Source: Quisquiliibacterium sp. (GTDB taxonomy: Bacteria; Pseudomonadota; Gammaproteobacteria; Burkholderiales; Burkholderiaceae_E). From it: a stretch of 9,555 nucleotides of DNA. Location: contig JALRBB010000224.1 of NCBI GenBank assembly GCA_023257915.1, positions 1-9,555 on the forward strand. Direction: 5' to 3'. The notes below the pieces were generated by a model that saw nothing but the letters and a program-made list of their open reading frames with translations, was not told the DNA's origin and searched no databases. The position numbers and the translations under genes were made by a program. Positions 1-8,448 of the stretch are shown one piece after another (position 1 is the first letter of the stretch; every line of letters starts with the position of its first letter).

Positions 1-1146
1 CTGGTTGCGCGTCTGCTCAAGCACCGTGTCAATCTGGTCAATGCGCGCACCAATGTGAGACGCACTGAAGCGCTTGCGACGACTGAATGCGGACATCCTC
101 GGTGCCGCCGCGGCAACTTGCTCTTCACTGGCGCCCGCCAGCCCCTGCATCAACGACAGCTTTCCCGAATCGTCAAAGGCAAGTTCCGTCGCTCCGGCCT
201 CCAGATCGATCTGCTTTTCGAAGGCATCGACGACACGTGCAAGACGCTCCGGATCCACTGCATGCGCCGCACCAAGCAAAGCGAGACACCACTCGACAAT
301 CTCTTGCTGTTGCTCGGACTGCTCACCGACGAGAAACTGCAGCAAGTGCAGATCGGACAAGGCGACCTCGCTGCGTCCGTCACAGGCTGCCGCGATCCGC
401 AGTGCACGCACGATGCGGACCCAGCGCCGATCCGATATCTCGATGCCGCGGTCACGCGCAAACTCGCGCAACTGAAATAGCGCCAGGCGCACATCCTCGG
501 CAAGTTCAATTCCACCGGCAGCCGTCTGTGCCTCGACAAGGCTCGCCACAGACAGATGCGGAGCCGCATCGATCCCGCCAAGCTTCGTCTCGAGCAGTTG
601 TCCGAAACCATCATCCGAAACCGGACCCACCGGACAGCGGAACAGGAAACGGTCATGAAAGGCCTGTAACGCCTCCTCGGTCGGGATTTCGTTGCTGGCG
701 CCAACAAGGCTCACCAGCGGTACGTCGATCCGGCTGGAACCCTGGTCGAAGCGGCGCTCGTTCAAAATTCCCAGCAACGCGTTCAGGATCGCCGAATTAG
801 CCTTGAACACCTCGTCAAGAAAGGCGACCGAGGCGGTCGGCAGGTACCCCTCGGTGTCGCGTTCGTAGCGGCCTTCATCGAGCGCCTCTAGCGACAAGGG
901 GCCGAACAGTTCCTCGGGAACCGTGAACCGGGTCAGAAGGCGTTCAAAAAACCGCCCACCGACTACCGCATTGAGCCTTCGCGCAAGCTCGCTCTTGGCC
1001 GTACCCGGGGGGCCAATGAGCAGAAGATGCTCGCCGCACAAGGCTGCGAGAACGAGCAGGCGGGACTGTGCATCGCGCTCGACGAGACCCTGCGCGACAT
1101 GCGCAATCGCCGCGGCGATCTTCTCCCGAGAGGGGAACTTTTGCAT
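1..1146 (-). CDS. RavA-like MoxR-family AAA+ ATPase (C-terminus cut by window edge)
   Basis: MoxR-family AAA+ ATPase closest in appearance to Escherichia coli RavA, a hexameric remodelling ATPase that works with the von Willebrand factor A protein ViaA. The 382 residues in the window contain, in order, Walker A GPPGTAKS (45-52), the RavA-like stretch TRFTVPEELFGPLS (72-85) and GYLP (100-103), Walker B VAFLDE (107-112), NALLGILNER (122-131), sensor 1 ASNE (150-153), a candidate arginine finger in FHDRF (R166), and SDRRW (238-242) at the sensor 2 position. The ATG is the only reasonable start: an in-frame TAA lies four codons upstream, and no Shine-Dalgarno sequence precedes it. RavA of E. coli has about 500 residues, so roughly a quarter is missing here. 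It lies 86 bp after zapE on the same strand. By family habit a VWA-domain gene should follow beyond position 1. Other MoxR subfamilies are possible but fit less well. Confidence 0.85.
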   Translation of the reverse strand, partial: MQKFPSREKIAAAIAHVAQGLVERDAQSRLLVLAALCGEHLLLIGPPGTAKSELARRLNAVVGGRFFERLLTRFTVPEELFGPLSLEALDEGRYERDTEGYLPTASVAFLDEVFKANSAILNALLGILNERRFDQGSSRIDVPLVSLVGASNEIPTEEALQAFHDRFLFRCPVGPVSDDGFGQLLETKLGGIDAAPHLSVASLVEAQTAAGGIELAEDVRLALFQLREFARDRGIEISDRRWVRIVRALRIAAACDGRSEVALSDLHLLQFLVGEQSEQQQEIVEWCLALLGAAHAVDPERLARVVDAFEKQIDLEAGATELAFDDSGKLSLMQGLAGASEEQVAAAAPRMSAFSRRKRFSASHIGARIDQIDTVLEQTRNQ

Positions 1147-1152
1147 GGGGCA

Positions 1153-1183
1153 ATGTTACGCCAGGCACCGGGCAACGCTGCAA
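1153..1183 (-). promoter_or_regulatory. Possible promoter giving a leaderless ravA-like mRNA
   Basis: On the minus strand TAACAT (1158-1153) matches the sigma70 -10 consensus at 4 of 6 positions. It ends exactly six bases before the A of the ATG at 1146, which would put transcription start on the start codon. The only TTG-type -35 candidate, TTGCAG (1183-1178), is 19 bases away, which is long. The missing Shine-Dalgarno sequence supports the idea. The evidence is weak overall. Confidence 0.25.
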
Positions 1184-1198
1184 GCGGTGAGCCCGATC

Positions 1199-1216
1199 AT
1201 GCCGACCTGTCGGCAT
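1199..1216 (-). repeat. Perfect inverted repeat between zapE and the ravA-like gene
   Basis: ATGCCGAC-AG-GTCGGCAT is a perfect 8-bp inverted repeat beginning 16 bases after the zapE stop codon. In RNA it would fold as a 7-bp stem with a CAGG tetraloop. No run of U follows, so it is not a canonical intrinsic terminator. It could attenuate transcription or protect the 3' end of the operon message. Confidence 0.4.
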
Positions 1217-1232
1217 TGGCAGGCACGACGCT

Positions 1233-2330
1233 TCAGGTGAGCCCGACCGCCAGACCGCGGCGCGGAGACTCCAGGTACTCGCGCGACTGCATCTCGACGA
1301 TGCGACTGACGGTACGGTGAAACTCGCCAGCCATTGCCCCTGCGGTGTACAGCTCTTCCGGCTCGCATTCCGCCGAAATGAGCAGCTTCACCTTCTGGTC
1401 GTACAGCACATCAATCAGCCAGACGAAGCGACGCGCTTCGGACGACATCGCCGCGCTCATTCGCGGCACCTCGGACAGAATCACAGTATGAAACTGACTG
1501 GCGATTTCGAGATAGTCATTCTGGGATCGCGGACCGCCGCACAGCGTCTTGAAGTCAAACCAGACCACGCCGCCAGAGCGACGCAGTGCCCGGATTTCGC
1601 GATTCTCGATCCGCAGCACCGGTTCCTCATCGTGAGGCTCGGCCAGCGCATGGAAGGCATCGCGCAACGCCGAATCTGCCTGCGCACCAAGCGGCGAGTG
1701 ATACGCCTGCACCTGCTGCATCGAACGCCTGCGATAGTCGACCCCGGCATCGACGCACAGCAGATCGAGATTTTTCTTCAGCAGCGCGATCGCAGGAAGA
1801 ATCCGGTCACGATGCAGGCCATCGGGATACAGTCTGTCCGGCTCGTAATTGGACGTAATCACGAAAGTGACGCCATTGTCGAACAAACCTCGCATCAGCC
1901 GCTCAAGAATCATCGCGTCGGCAATGTCGGAGACATGGAACTCGTCGAAGCAGATCAGCCGAAAGCGCCTGGCAATGCGACGAGCCACCTCATCAAGCGG
2001 GTTCGCCATGCCCTTGAGTTCATCGAGATCACGATGCACCCCTCGCATGAATTCATGAAAATGAATTCGCGTCTTGCGCTGCACGGTGACTGCCCCATAG
2101 AAGCAGTCCATCAGAAAGCTCTTACCTCGCCCGACACCACCGTAAAGCCAGACTCCGCGCGGCACTTCGGGACGGTTCAACAATTTCTTGAGCCGGTTCG
2201 AGCGCTTTGCCTTGAATACAAGAAATGCGTCATGCAAATGCTGCAAACGCTCAAGCGCAGCGCTTTGAGCCTCGTCAGCGCTGAAACCACGTGTCGAGAG
2301 TGCCTCGAGGTATGCCTCGCGGATTGCCAT
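1233..2330 (-). CDS. zapE: Cell division protein ZapE / AFG1-family ATPase
   Basis: AFG1/ZapE-type P-loop ATPase of 365 residues, the normal length for the family. In E. coli ZapE is associated with the Z-ring under stress and low oxygen. The mitochondrial homologue AFG1/LACE1 acts in protein quality control at the inner membrane. Visible motifs are Walker A GGVGRGKS (64-71) within the family signature WLYGGVGRGKSFLMD, HFHEFM (90-95), Walker B LICFDE (125-130) followed by FHVSDIADAM, sensor TSNYEPDRLYPDGL (159-172), and a C-terminal FHRTVSRIVEM block. The start gives MAIREAYLEAL and lies 22 bp after the lpdA stop with no strong Shine-Dalgarno sequence, which points to translation within the OGDH operon message. 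I recall an AFG1-type gene directly after the OGDH E3 gene as common in Betaproteobacteria. A functional link to the complex has not been shown as far as I know. Confidence 0.93.
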   Translation of the reverse strand: MAIREAYLEALSTRGFSADEAQSAALERLQHLHDAFLVFKAKRSNRLKKLLNRPEVPRGVWLYGGVGRGKSFLMDCFYGAVTVQRKTRIHFHEFMRGVHRDLDELKGMANPLDEVARRIARRFRLICFDEFHVSDIADAMILERLMRGLFDNGVTFVITSNYEPDRLYPDGLHRDRILPAIALLKKNLDLLCVDAGVDYRRRSMQQVQAYHSPLGAQADSALRDAFHALAEPHDEEPVLRIENREIRALRRSGGVVWFDFKTLCGGPRSQNDYLEIASQFHTVILSEVPRMSAAMSSEARRFVWLIDVLYDQKVKLLISAECEPEELYTAGAMAGEFHRTVSRIVEMQSREYLESPRRGLAVGLT

Positions 2331-2352
2331 TGTCAGAGCCTGGCGTCGGACA

Positions 2353-3783
2353 TCACATGTTCAGTGCGCGCTTGTCGACCGCCAGCGCGGCCTCGCGCAT
2401 CACCTCCGACATCGATGGATGCGGATGGCAGATACGCGCGATGTCCTCAGCCGACGCCTTGAACTCCATCGCAACCGCAGCTTCGGAAATCAGATCGGAT
2501 GCGGACGATGCAATCACATGCACACCGAGCAATTCATCGGTGTTTGCATCCGCCAGCACCTTGACGAAACCGTCGCTGTCACCCGTGCCCAGCGCACGCC
2601 CGTTGACCGCGAACGGGAACTGTCCAGCCTTGTACGCACGGCCCTCGGCCTTCAATTGCTGCTCTGTCTTGCCGACCCAAGCGATTTCCGGAGAGGTGTA
2701 GATAACCCAGGGAATGCAGTTGTAGTCGATATGCGGCTTTTGGCCGGCAATCAACTCGGCGACCATCACGCCCTCGTCTTCTCCCTTGTGGGCGAGCATC
2801 GGGCCTCGCACCACGTCCCCGATCGCGTAGATGCCGTTGGCTGCGGTCCGGCAATGATCGTCAACATCAATGAATCCGCGTTCATTGACGGCGAGCCCCA
2901 CCGACTCCAGACCGAGATCACCGGCGTTCGGCACACGCCCCACCGAGACGATCAAACGGTCGAATTCCTGCTGATGCTCGACGCCCTTGGCGTCGGTATA
3001 GCTCAGCTTGACGCTTTTCTTGCCGGCAGATACCTGGCCCAATTGGACCCCAAGCTCGATCTTTAGCCCCTGCTTGGTAAACAGCTTCCAGCATTCCTTG
3101 GAAACCGCCTCGTCACAGGCCGCCAGAAATGTGGGCATCGCCTCCAGAACCGTGACCTCAGAGCCGAGCCTGCGCCAAACGGAACCGAGCTCCAGGCCAA
3201 TCACGCCGGCACCGATGACGCCAAGCCTGGCCGGCACCGAATCAAATGCAAGGGCACCTTCGTTGTCGCAAATGAGCGCGTTGTCGACCGTGATCCCCGG
3301 CAAGTGACGCGCCTTCGAACCGGTGGCGATGATCACATTCTTGGCCTCGCTGACCTGCGCCGCCCCATCCGCAGCGACTTCCACGCGATAGTAGCCGTCA
3401 GCCGAGCCAGCCAGCTTGCCAAAACCCTTTAACCAGGTGATCTTGTTCTTGCGAAACAGGAACTCGATTCCCTTGGTCATCTTCGTGACAATGCCATCCT
3501 TGCGGCCGACCATCTTCGCGACATCGACCGATACTCCCTTCACACTGATGCCGTGATCATCCAGGTGATGCGCAGCGTTTTCGTACTGCTCGGAAGAGGC
3601 CAGTAGCGCCTTAGAAGGGATGCAGCCAACATTCAGGCAAGTGCCTCCGAGCGCAAGTTCCCCTTTCGGATTGCGCCATCCTTCGACGCAGGCAACCTTG
3701 AAGCCGAGTTGCGCGGCGCGTACCGCAGCGATGTAGCCAGCCGGACCGGCCCCCAGGACGATGACGTCGAAACGTTCAGCCAT
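2353..3783 (-). CDS. lpdA: Dihydrolipoyl dehydrogenase, E3 of the 2-oxoglutarate dehydrogenase complex
   Basis: FAD enzyme that reoxidises the dihydrolipoyl group of E2 and passes the electrons to NAD+. At 476 residues it has the full family length. FAD-binding GAGPAG lies at 11-16, the redox disulfide is C49/C54 in GGTCLNVGCIPSK (46-58), an ATGS motif is at 153-156, and the NAD-binding GAGVIG is at 191-196. The dimer-interface C-terminus carries HPHPSMSE, with H455 and E460 as the catalytic His-Glu pair. All key residues are present. GGAG (plus-strand 3792-3795) sits 8 bases before the ATG. The 18-bp gap from sucB and the 22-bp gap to zapE indicate one operon, so this is the E3 dedicated to OGDH. 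It could also serve other lipoyl complexes. It lacks the extra N-terminal lipoyl domain seen in some pyruvate dehydrogenase E3 proteins. Confidence 0.97.
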   Translation of the reverse strand: MAERFDVIVLGAGPAGYIAAVRAAQLGFKVACVEGWRNPKGELALGGTCLNVGCIPSKALLASSEQYENAAHHLDDHGISVKGVSVDVAKMVGRKDGIVTKMTKGIEFLFRKNKITWLKGFGKLAGSADGYYRVEVAADGAAQVSEAKNVIIATGSKARHLPGITVDNALICDNEGALAFDSVPARLGVIGAGVIGLELGSVWRRLGSEVTVLEAMPTFLAACDEAVSKECWKLFTKQGLKIELGVQLGQVSAGKKSVKLSYTDAKGVEHQQEFDRLIVSVGRVPNAGDLGLESVGLAVNERGFIDVDDHCRTAANGIYAIGDVVRGPMLAHKGEDEGVMVAELIAGQKPHIDYNCIPWVIYTSPEIAWVGKTEQQLKAEGRAYKAGQFPFAVNGRALGTGDSDGFVKVLADANTDELLGVHVIASSASDLISEAAVAMEFKASAEDIARICHPHPSMSEVMREAALAVDKRALNM

Positions 3784-3801
3784 GCTCGTATCTCCGTCCG
3801 A

Positions 3802-5100
3802 TTACAGGTCGAGCAGCAGGCGCGACGGATCTTCGAGCGCCTCCTTGATCGAGACAAGGAACAGCACCGCTTCGCGCCCGTCGATGATGCGATGGTCATA
3901 GGAAAGCGCCAGATAGTTCATCGGCCGGATCACGATCTGGCCGTTCTCGACGACCGGACGGTCCTTGGTCGCATGAATCCCGAGAATCGCCGACTGCGGG
4001 GGATTGATGATCGGCGTCGACAGCATCGAACCAAACACCCCGCCATTGGAGATTGAAAACGTTCCACCGGTGAGTTCCTCGATCCCGAGCTTGCCTTCGC
4101 CGGCTCGCTTGCCGTATTCGCCGATCTGCTTTTCGATCTGCGCAAAGTTCAGCTGGTCGGCGTTGCGCACTACCGGCACCACCAGACCACGCGGCGAGCC
4201 AACTGCGACACCAATGTCGAAGTAGCCGTGGTAGACGATGTCATTGCCATCGACCGAGGCGTTAACGACCGGATACTTCTTTAACGCATGCACCGCAGCC
4301 TTGACGAAAAACGACATGAAGCCAAGACGCGCGCCATGCTCCTTCTCGAAGCGATCCTGATAGCGCTTGCGCAGGTCCATCACCGGCTGCATGTTGACCT
4401 CATTGAATGTGGTCAGGATCGCGTTGGTTGCCTGCGACTGCAGCAAACGCTCGGCAACCCGCTGGCGAAGACGAGACATCGGCACGCGCTGCTCAGGCCG
4501 CCCCTCGAGTAGCTTGGCAGTATCGATTGGTGCCTTGACCTGCGGCAACGCACTGGTCGGCACGCCAGTCGGGATCGGTGCAGCCGGTGTGACTACGGCT
4601 GGCGCAGCAGCACCAGCGGCCACGGCAGCCAGCACATCGCCCTTCGTGATGCGTCCGTCGCGACCAGTTCCCTGTACCTGCCCGCTTCCAAGATTGCTCT
4701 CGGCCATCAACTTGGCAGCCGCTGGCATCGCCACGTCGCCCTTCAGACCCGCCGCAGCAGGGGCTGGCTGCGCGAGCGAGCCGGGTGCAGGCGCTTCGGG
4801 CATCACGGCCCCAGCGCTCTGGGCGTCTGATGCTGGAGCGGCAACCGCCCCAGCCTTCGCCTCGGTGTCGATCACGGCAATCACCTCGCCGGCGACAACC
4901 GTCGCACCATCGGGTTTGACGACTTGCACGATCACGCCAGCCGACGGCGCCGGTAGCTCGAGAACCACCTTGTCGGTCTCGATGTCGATCATGTTTTCAT
5001 CGCGGGCGACTGAGTCACCCGGCTTCTTGTGCCATTGCAGCAGCGTCGCCTCGGCGACGGATTCGGAAAGCTGCGGAACTTTGACTTCGATCAGTGCCAT
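3802..5100 (-). CDS. sucB: Dihydrolipoyllysine-residue succinyltransferase, E2 of 2-oxoglutarate dehydrogenase
   Basis: Core of the OGDH complex (also called odhB). It transfers the succinyl group from lipoate to CoA. The 432 residues show one lipoyl domain (about 2-78) with the lipoylated lysine K44 in ETDKVV, an Ala/Pro-rich linker (about 79-120), the E3/E1-binding domain (about 123-160, with [11 protein letters not shown]), a second Ala/Pro linker, and a C-terminal acyltransferase domain ending in DHRIIDG (402-408), where H403 is the catalytic histidine. A single lipoyl domain and the clear SucB-like catalytic domain favour succinyl- over acetyltransferase. I chose the ATG at 5100 because GGAG lies 8 bases upstream and [14 protein letters not shown] is the usual family N-terminus. 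An in-frame ATG at 5172 would add 24 residues of no family character. The gene follows sucA after 152 bp and precedes lpdA by 18 bp. Confidence 0.97.
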   Translation of the reverse strand: MALIEVKVPQLSESVAEATLLQWHKKPGDSVARDENMIDIETDKVVLELPAPSAGVIVQVVKPDGATVVAGEVIAVIDTEAKAGAVAAPASDAQSAGAVMPEAPAPGSLAQPAPAAAGLKGDVAMPAAAKLMAESNLGSGQVQGTGRDGRITKGDVLAAVAAGAAAPAVVTPAAPIPTGVPTSALPQVKAPIDTAKLLEGRPEQRVPMSRLRQRVAERLLQSQATNAILTTFNEVNMQPVMDLRKRYQDRFEKEHGARLGFMSFFVKAAVHALKKYPVVNASVDGNDIVYHGYFDIGVAVGSPRGLVVPVVRNADQLNFAQIEKQIGEYGKRAGEGKLGIEELTGGTFSISNGGVFGSMLSTPIINPPQSAILGIHATKDRPVVENGQIVIRPMNYLALSYDHRIIDGREAVLFLVSIKEALEDPSRLLLDL

Positions 5101-5128
5101 CTCATTTGCTCCAACCCGCGTTGGCGGG
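5101..5128 (-). promoter_or_regulatory. Ribosome binding site of sucB overlapped by alternative stem-loops
   Basis: GGAG (plus-strand 5109-5112) lies 8 bases before the sucB ATG and fixes the start at 5100. Immediately upstream, two mutually exclusive small hairpins can form in the mRNA. CCCGC-CAAC-GCGGG (5128-5115) leaves the GGAG free. CCAAC-GCGG-GTTGG (5124-5111) pairs the first two bases of the GGAG. The ribosome binding site itself is solid. Any switching role is speculation. Confidence 0.5.
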
Positions 5129-5211
5129 ATCATGAATGCGCGTCGTTCACTGTGTGGCGAACAGACGCACACCTGTTTAATCGTCGATCGTCTGGTAAAC
5201 CCGGTGGTCAG

Positions 5212-5245
5212 CGGGCATGCAGGCTGCTCAAAGCCTGCAGGCCCG
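5212..5245 (-). repeat. Long stem-loop in the sucA-sucB spacer
   Basis: The arms 5212-5225 and 5232-5245 pair over 14 positions with a single mismatch (5217 against 5240) around a 6-base loop. The structure begins 7 bases after the sucA stop codon. No U-run follows on the minus strand, so it does not look like an intrinsic terminator. An RNA-processing, stabilising or partial attenuation element between E1 and E2 is more likely. Confidence 0.6.
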
Positions 5246-5252
5246 TGACGGA

Positions 5253-8111
5253 TCAGGACTTCCTGGCGCGCGCGCGCGTCTCGCCGAATGCAGCAGCGAT
5301 CAATTCCTTTTGCTGCGCATAGTGCTTGTCGTAGTACCCGACGGCCGGCGATGCCGAGGCCGGACGACCGGCGTAACTCAACTTCTGGCCGTCACGCAGC
5401 GCCTCATTCAGGTGATGCTGCATGTAGAACCAGGCTCCCTGGTTCTGCGGCTCGTCCTGGCACCAGACGATTTGCGTGGCGTTGGGGAACTTCTTGAGTT
5501 CGTTCTCGAAGGCTTTGTGCGCAAACGGATAGAGCTGCTCGATACGGACCAGCGCAACATCGTCCACTTCGCGCTCGCGCCGCGCGAGTAAAAGGTCGTA
5601 GTAAACCTTGCCGGTGCAGACCACGACCCGCTTGACCTTGCGCGGATCGAGCTTCGCGTCGGTCTCACCGATCACGGTCTGGAACGCCCCCTTGGAGAGC
5701 TCATCCAGTGACGACACCGCCTCCTTGTTACGCAGCAGCGATTTCGGCGTCAGGATCACCAGCGGCTTGCGGAACAAGCGAATCATCTGGCGCCGCAACA
5801 GGTGAAAGATCTGCGCCGGAGTCGTTGGCTGGCAGACCTGCATGTTGTGCTCGGCGCATAACTGCAGGAAGCGCTCCGGCCGGGCAGACGAATGTTCCGG
5901 CCCCTGGCCCTCGTACCCATGCGGCAGCATCATCGCCAGGCCACAAGCGCGGCCCCACTTGGTCTCGCCTGAACTGATGAACTGATCGATGACGACCTGC
6001 GCTCCGTTGACGAAGTCACCGAACTGCGCCTCCCAGATGACGAGGGTATTCGGCTCAGCGGTGGCGTAGCCATACTCGAAGCCGAGCACCGCTTCTTCAG
6101 ACAGCACCGAATCGATGACCGTGAACGGGCCCTGATTGTCCGAGACGTTCTGCAGCGGGATGTAAGTGCCGCCGTCCCATTTCTCGCGCTTCTGGTCATG
6201 CAGCACCGAATGCCGGTGCGTGAACGTACCGCGCCCGGAATCCTGTCCCGACAGGCGCACGCCATACCCGGAGGAGACCAGCGTTGCGAACGCCAGATGC
6301 TCGCCCATGCCCCAGTCGAGCGGCAGATCACCTGCGGCCATCGCGCGACGGTCAGCGATCACTTTTTCGACCAGCGGATGCAGCTTCAGATCGTCAGGGA
6401 TCGCGGTGATGCGCTGTGCGATACGTCTGAGTTCTGCTTTCGGCACTGAGGTGTCGGCCGCATCGGTCCATTTGCGGTTCAGGAACGGCAGCCAGTCAAC
6501 CGCGAACTTGCTCTTGTAGTTGGACAGCACCGGATCCGCCGAATGCCGGCCTTCATCCATTGCCGCGCGAAACTTTGCGACCAGCTCGTCGCCGTATTCA
6601 GCACTAATCAGACCCTGGGTGACAAGTCGGTCGGCATAAACCTTGCGGGTACCCGGATGCTGCGAAATCTTTTTGTACATCAACGGTTGCGTGACCGCAG
6701 GTGTGTCCTGCTCGTTATGACCGAGCTTGCGGAAGCACACGATATCGACGACGACATCCTTGCGGAACTCATGCCGAAAATCACAAGCGAGCTGCGTGGC
6801 GAACACGACAGCGTCCGGGTCGTCGCCGTTGACGTGCAGTACCGGCGCCTCGATCATCTTGACGACGTCCGAGCAGTAGCTGGTCGAACGCGTGTCGCGC
6901 GGGTCAGAGGTGGTAAATCCGATCTGGTTGTTGATGACGATATGCACCGTGCCGAATGTGCCGTAGCCACGGGTTTGCGCCATGTTCAGCGTTTCCATGA
7001 CCACGCCCTGCCCGGCAAAGGCCGCATCGCCATGCACGATCACCGGCAGCACCTCGCTACCGTCCTTGTCGCCACGGCGGTCCATCCGCGCCCTGCAGGA
7101 ACCTTCGACCACCGGATTGACGATCTCGAGATGCGAGGGATTGAACGCCAGCGACAGATGCACCGGACCGCCTGGAGTCGCGATATCCGATGAAAACCCC
7201 TGGTGGTATTTGACATCGCCAGACGGAAGTTCGTCGGCGTGCTTACCCTCGAATTCGGCGAACAGGTCTCCCGGCATCTTGCCGAGCGTATTGACCAGCA
7301 CGTTCAGTCGGCCGCGATGCGCCATGCCGATGACGATTTCCTGCACGCCCTGAGAGCCGGAATGCTGGATCAGCGCGTCCATCGCAGCGATGAAACTCTC
7401 CCCGCCTTCCAGCGAGAAACGCTTTTGACCGACGTACATGGTGTGCAGGTATTTCTCGAGCCCTTCTGCCGCGGTCACCCGTTCCAGGATGCGCTTGCGC
7501 TGCTCGGGCGTGAAACTGGGCTTGGAGCGCGTGCTCTCGAGCCGCTCCTGTAACCAGCGCTTTTGCGCCGGATCACTGATGTACATGAATTCGGCACCGA
7601 TCGTGCCGCAGTAGGTGTCTCGCAGGGCCTGCACGATGTCGCGCAGCGGCGCCTGCTCGAAACCGAAATAGGTGTTGGCCGCCGAATAGATATTGGCGTG
7701 GTCACCCTCGGTGAAGTCGTAGAACGCGGGTTCAAGCTCCGGAATCGTCGGCCGCTCCTGACGCTTGAGCGGATCAATGTCGGCCCAGCGCGCCCCAAGG
7801 AAGCGATAGGCCGCAACCAGACTTTGCACAAACACTTGCTGACGCGCGGTGCTTGCGTCTCCGCCCATCAAGCGCGGCTGCAGCGTGCCTTCCTTGGAAC
7901 GCTCGGCAAACGACTGCACGATTGGCGCATGCGCCACGTCGCGAGTTTGCGGGTCACCGTTGGAGGCTGGAGCAGCCTGAAGATTATCGAAGTATTCCCG
8001 CCAGTGGTCGGGAACCGACCCGGGATTATTCAGATAGCTTTCGTACAACTCTTCGACATAGGGCGCATTGCCGCCGAACAGGTACGAGTTGGCCTGGAAC
8101 GCTTTGAGCAT
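5253..8111 (-). CDS. sucA: 2-oxoglutarate dehydrogenase E1 component
   Basis: Thiamine diphosphate enzyme (also called odhA) that decarboxylates 2-oxoglutarate and succinylates the lipoyl group of SucB, the committing step of the complex in the TCA cycle. The 952 residues match the normal length of about 930-960. The N-terminus [16 protein letters not shown] (8-23) is the conserved E2-binding segment. Further motifs are GMAHRGRLN (262-270), FNPSHLE (323-329), the ThDP/Mg site GDAAFAGQG (361-369) with INNQIGFTT (393-401), and the transketolase-like core [13 protein letters not shown] (623-635). AGAGG-type ribosome binding bases (plus-strand 8121-8125) precede the ATG by 9 bases. The last residues, TRARARKS, are encoded partly by a GC dinucleotide run. 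It is the first gene of the operon, and the leader to the proposed promoter is about 160 bases. The reading frame is intact and no key residue is missing. Confidence 0.98.
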   Translation of the reverse strand: MLKAFQANSYLFGGNAPYVEELYESYLNNPGSVPDHWREYFDNLQAAPASNGDPQTRDVAHAPIVQSFAERSKEGTLQPRLMGGDASTARQQVFVQSLVAAYRFLGARWADIDPLKRQERPTIPELEPAFYDFTEGDHANIYSAANTYFGFEQAPLRDIVQALRDTYCGTIGAEFMYISDPAQKRWLQERLESTRSKPSFTPEQRKRILERVTAAEGLEKYLHTMYVGQKRFSLEGGESFIAAMDALIQHSGSQGVQEIVIGMAHRGRLNVLVNTLGKMPGDLFAEFEGKHADELPSGDVKYHQGFSSDIATPGGPVHLSLAFNPSHLEIVNPVVEGSCRARMDRRGDKDGSEVLPVIVHGDAAFAGQGVVMETLNMAQTRGYGTFGTVHIVINNQIGFTTSDPRDTRSTSYCSDVVKMIEAPVLHVNGDDPDAVVFATQLACDFRHEFRKDVVVDIVCFRKLGHNEQDTPAVTQPLMYKKISQHPGTRKVYADRLVTQGLISAEYGDELVAKFRAAMDEGRHSADPVLSNYKSKFAVDWLPFLNRKWTDAADTSVPKAELRRIAQRITAIPDDLKLHPLVEKVIADRRAMAAGDLPLDWGMGEHLAFATLVSSGYGVRLSGQDSGRGTFTHRHSVLHDQKREKWDGGTYIPLQNVSDNQGPFTVIDSVLSEEAVLGFEYGYATAEPNTLVIWEAQFGDFVNGAQVVIDQFISSGETKWGRACGLAMMLPHGYEGQGPEHSSARPERFLQLCAEHNMQVCQPTTPAQIFHLLRRQMIRLFRKPLVILTPKSLLRNKEAVSSLDELSKGAFQTVIGETDAKLDPRKVKRVVVCTGKVYYDLLLARREREVDDVALVRIEQLYPFAHKAFENELKKFPNATQIVWCQDEPQNQGAWFYMQHHLNEALRDGQKLSYAGRPASASPAVGYYDKHYAQQKELIAAAFGETRARARKS

Positions 8112-8128
8112 GACGCAACACCTCTTAA

Positions 8129-8143
8129 AACGAGTTTCTCGTT
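8129..8143 (-). repeat. Small hairpin just upstream of the sucA ribosome binding site
   Basis: In the mRNA AACGAG-AAA-CTCGTT is a perfect 6-bp stem with a 3-base loop. It ends three bases before the AGAGG (8125-8121) that serves the sucA ATG. It is close enough to affect ribosome access or mRNA 5' stability, but a stem this short may be chance. Confidence 0.35.
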
Positions 8144-8278
8144 CAGGATGCTCGAACCCGGCCTGTTGATCCTGCCGTCCGGACTCGACGATCCATCGCC
8201 GGCTTCCGGCTCAATGGATACGCGAACCGCGATGACGCCCCTCTGGGTACGCAACCGCTGTTTTCGGCTGAATCCGCG

Positions 8279-8307
8279 AGTGTAGCACCGCCGGTGTGAG
8301 CGTGCAG
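8279..8307 (-). promoter_or_regulatory. Candidate sigma70 promoter of the sucA operon
   Basis: On the minus strand TGC-TACACT (8287-8279) is an extended -10 element, with TACACT matching TATAAT at 4 of 6 positions. CTGCAC (8307-8302) at a 17-base spacing is a weak -35, as is often seen with an extended -10. The predicted start near 8272 leaves a leader of about 161 bases before the sucA ATG. Confidence 0.4.
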
Positions 8308-8411
8308 TGCAAAACCGTCTTCCAGCGACCGAAACGGGGCGATTTTCCGCCCCCTTGGCGCACGTGGGTCGATTCACCCGGCCGTATCCGTCGAAAACCA
8401 GCGCCCATGCG

Positions 8412-8444
8412 GGCTGCAAAGCCATTGCCATGAGCGTTGCAGCC
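8412..8444. repeat. Inverted repeat GGCTGCAA-N17-TTGCAGCC
   Basis: Perfect 8-bp arms (8412-8419 and 8437-8444) separated by 17 bases. The repeat lies between the two divergent promoters, 26 bp upstream of the plus-strand -35 candidate. It is a candidate site for a dimeric regulator. No known regulator motif is recognised. Confidence 0.35.
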
Positions 8445-8448
8445 GCCC

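Noticed and set aside
1317..2462. 381-residue open frame on the plus strand opposite zapE
   Set aside because: It is antisense to a full ZapE coding sequence and has no recognisable domain or ribosome binding site.
5101..5172. Longer sucB start adding 24 residues (ATG at 5172)
   Set aside because: The extra residues do not resemble the E2 family, whereas the ATG at 5100 has GGAG at the right distance and gives the conserved lipoyl-domain N-terminus.
5212..5245. The spacer hairpin as an intrinsic terminator of sucA
   Set aside because: No run of U follows the stem on the minus strand, and sucB needs transcription through this point unless it has its own promoter, for which I saw no convincing one.
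4367..5248. 293-residue Ala/Ser/Thr-rich open frame on the plus strand opposite sucB
   Set aside because: Its composition mirrors the Ala/Pro linkers of SucB read on the opposite strand. No independent protein signature is present.
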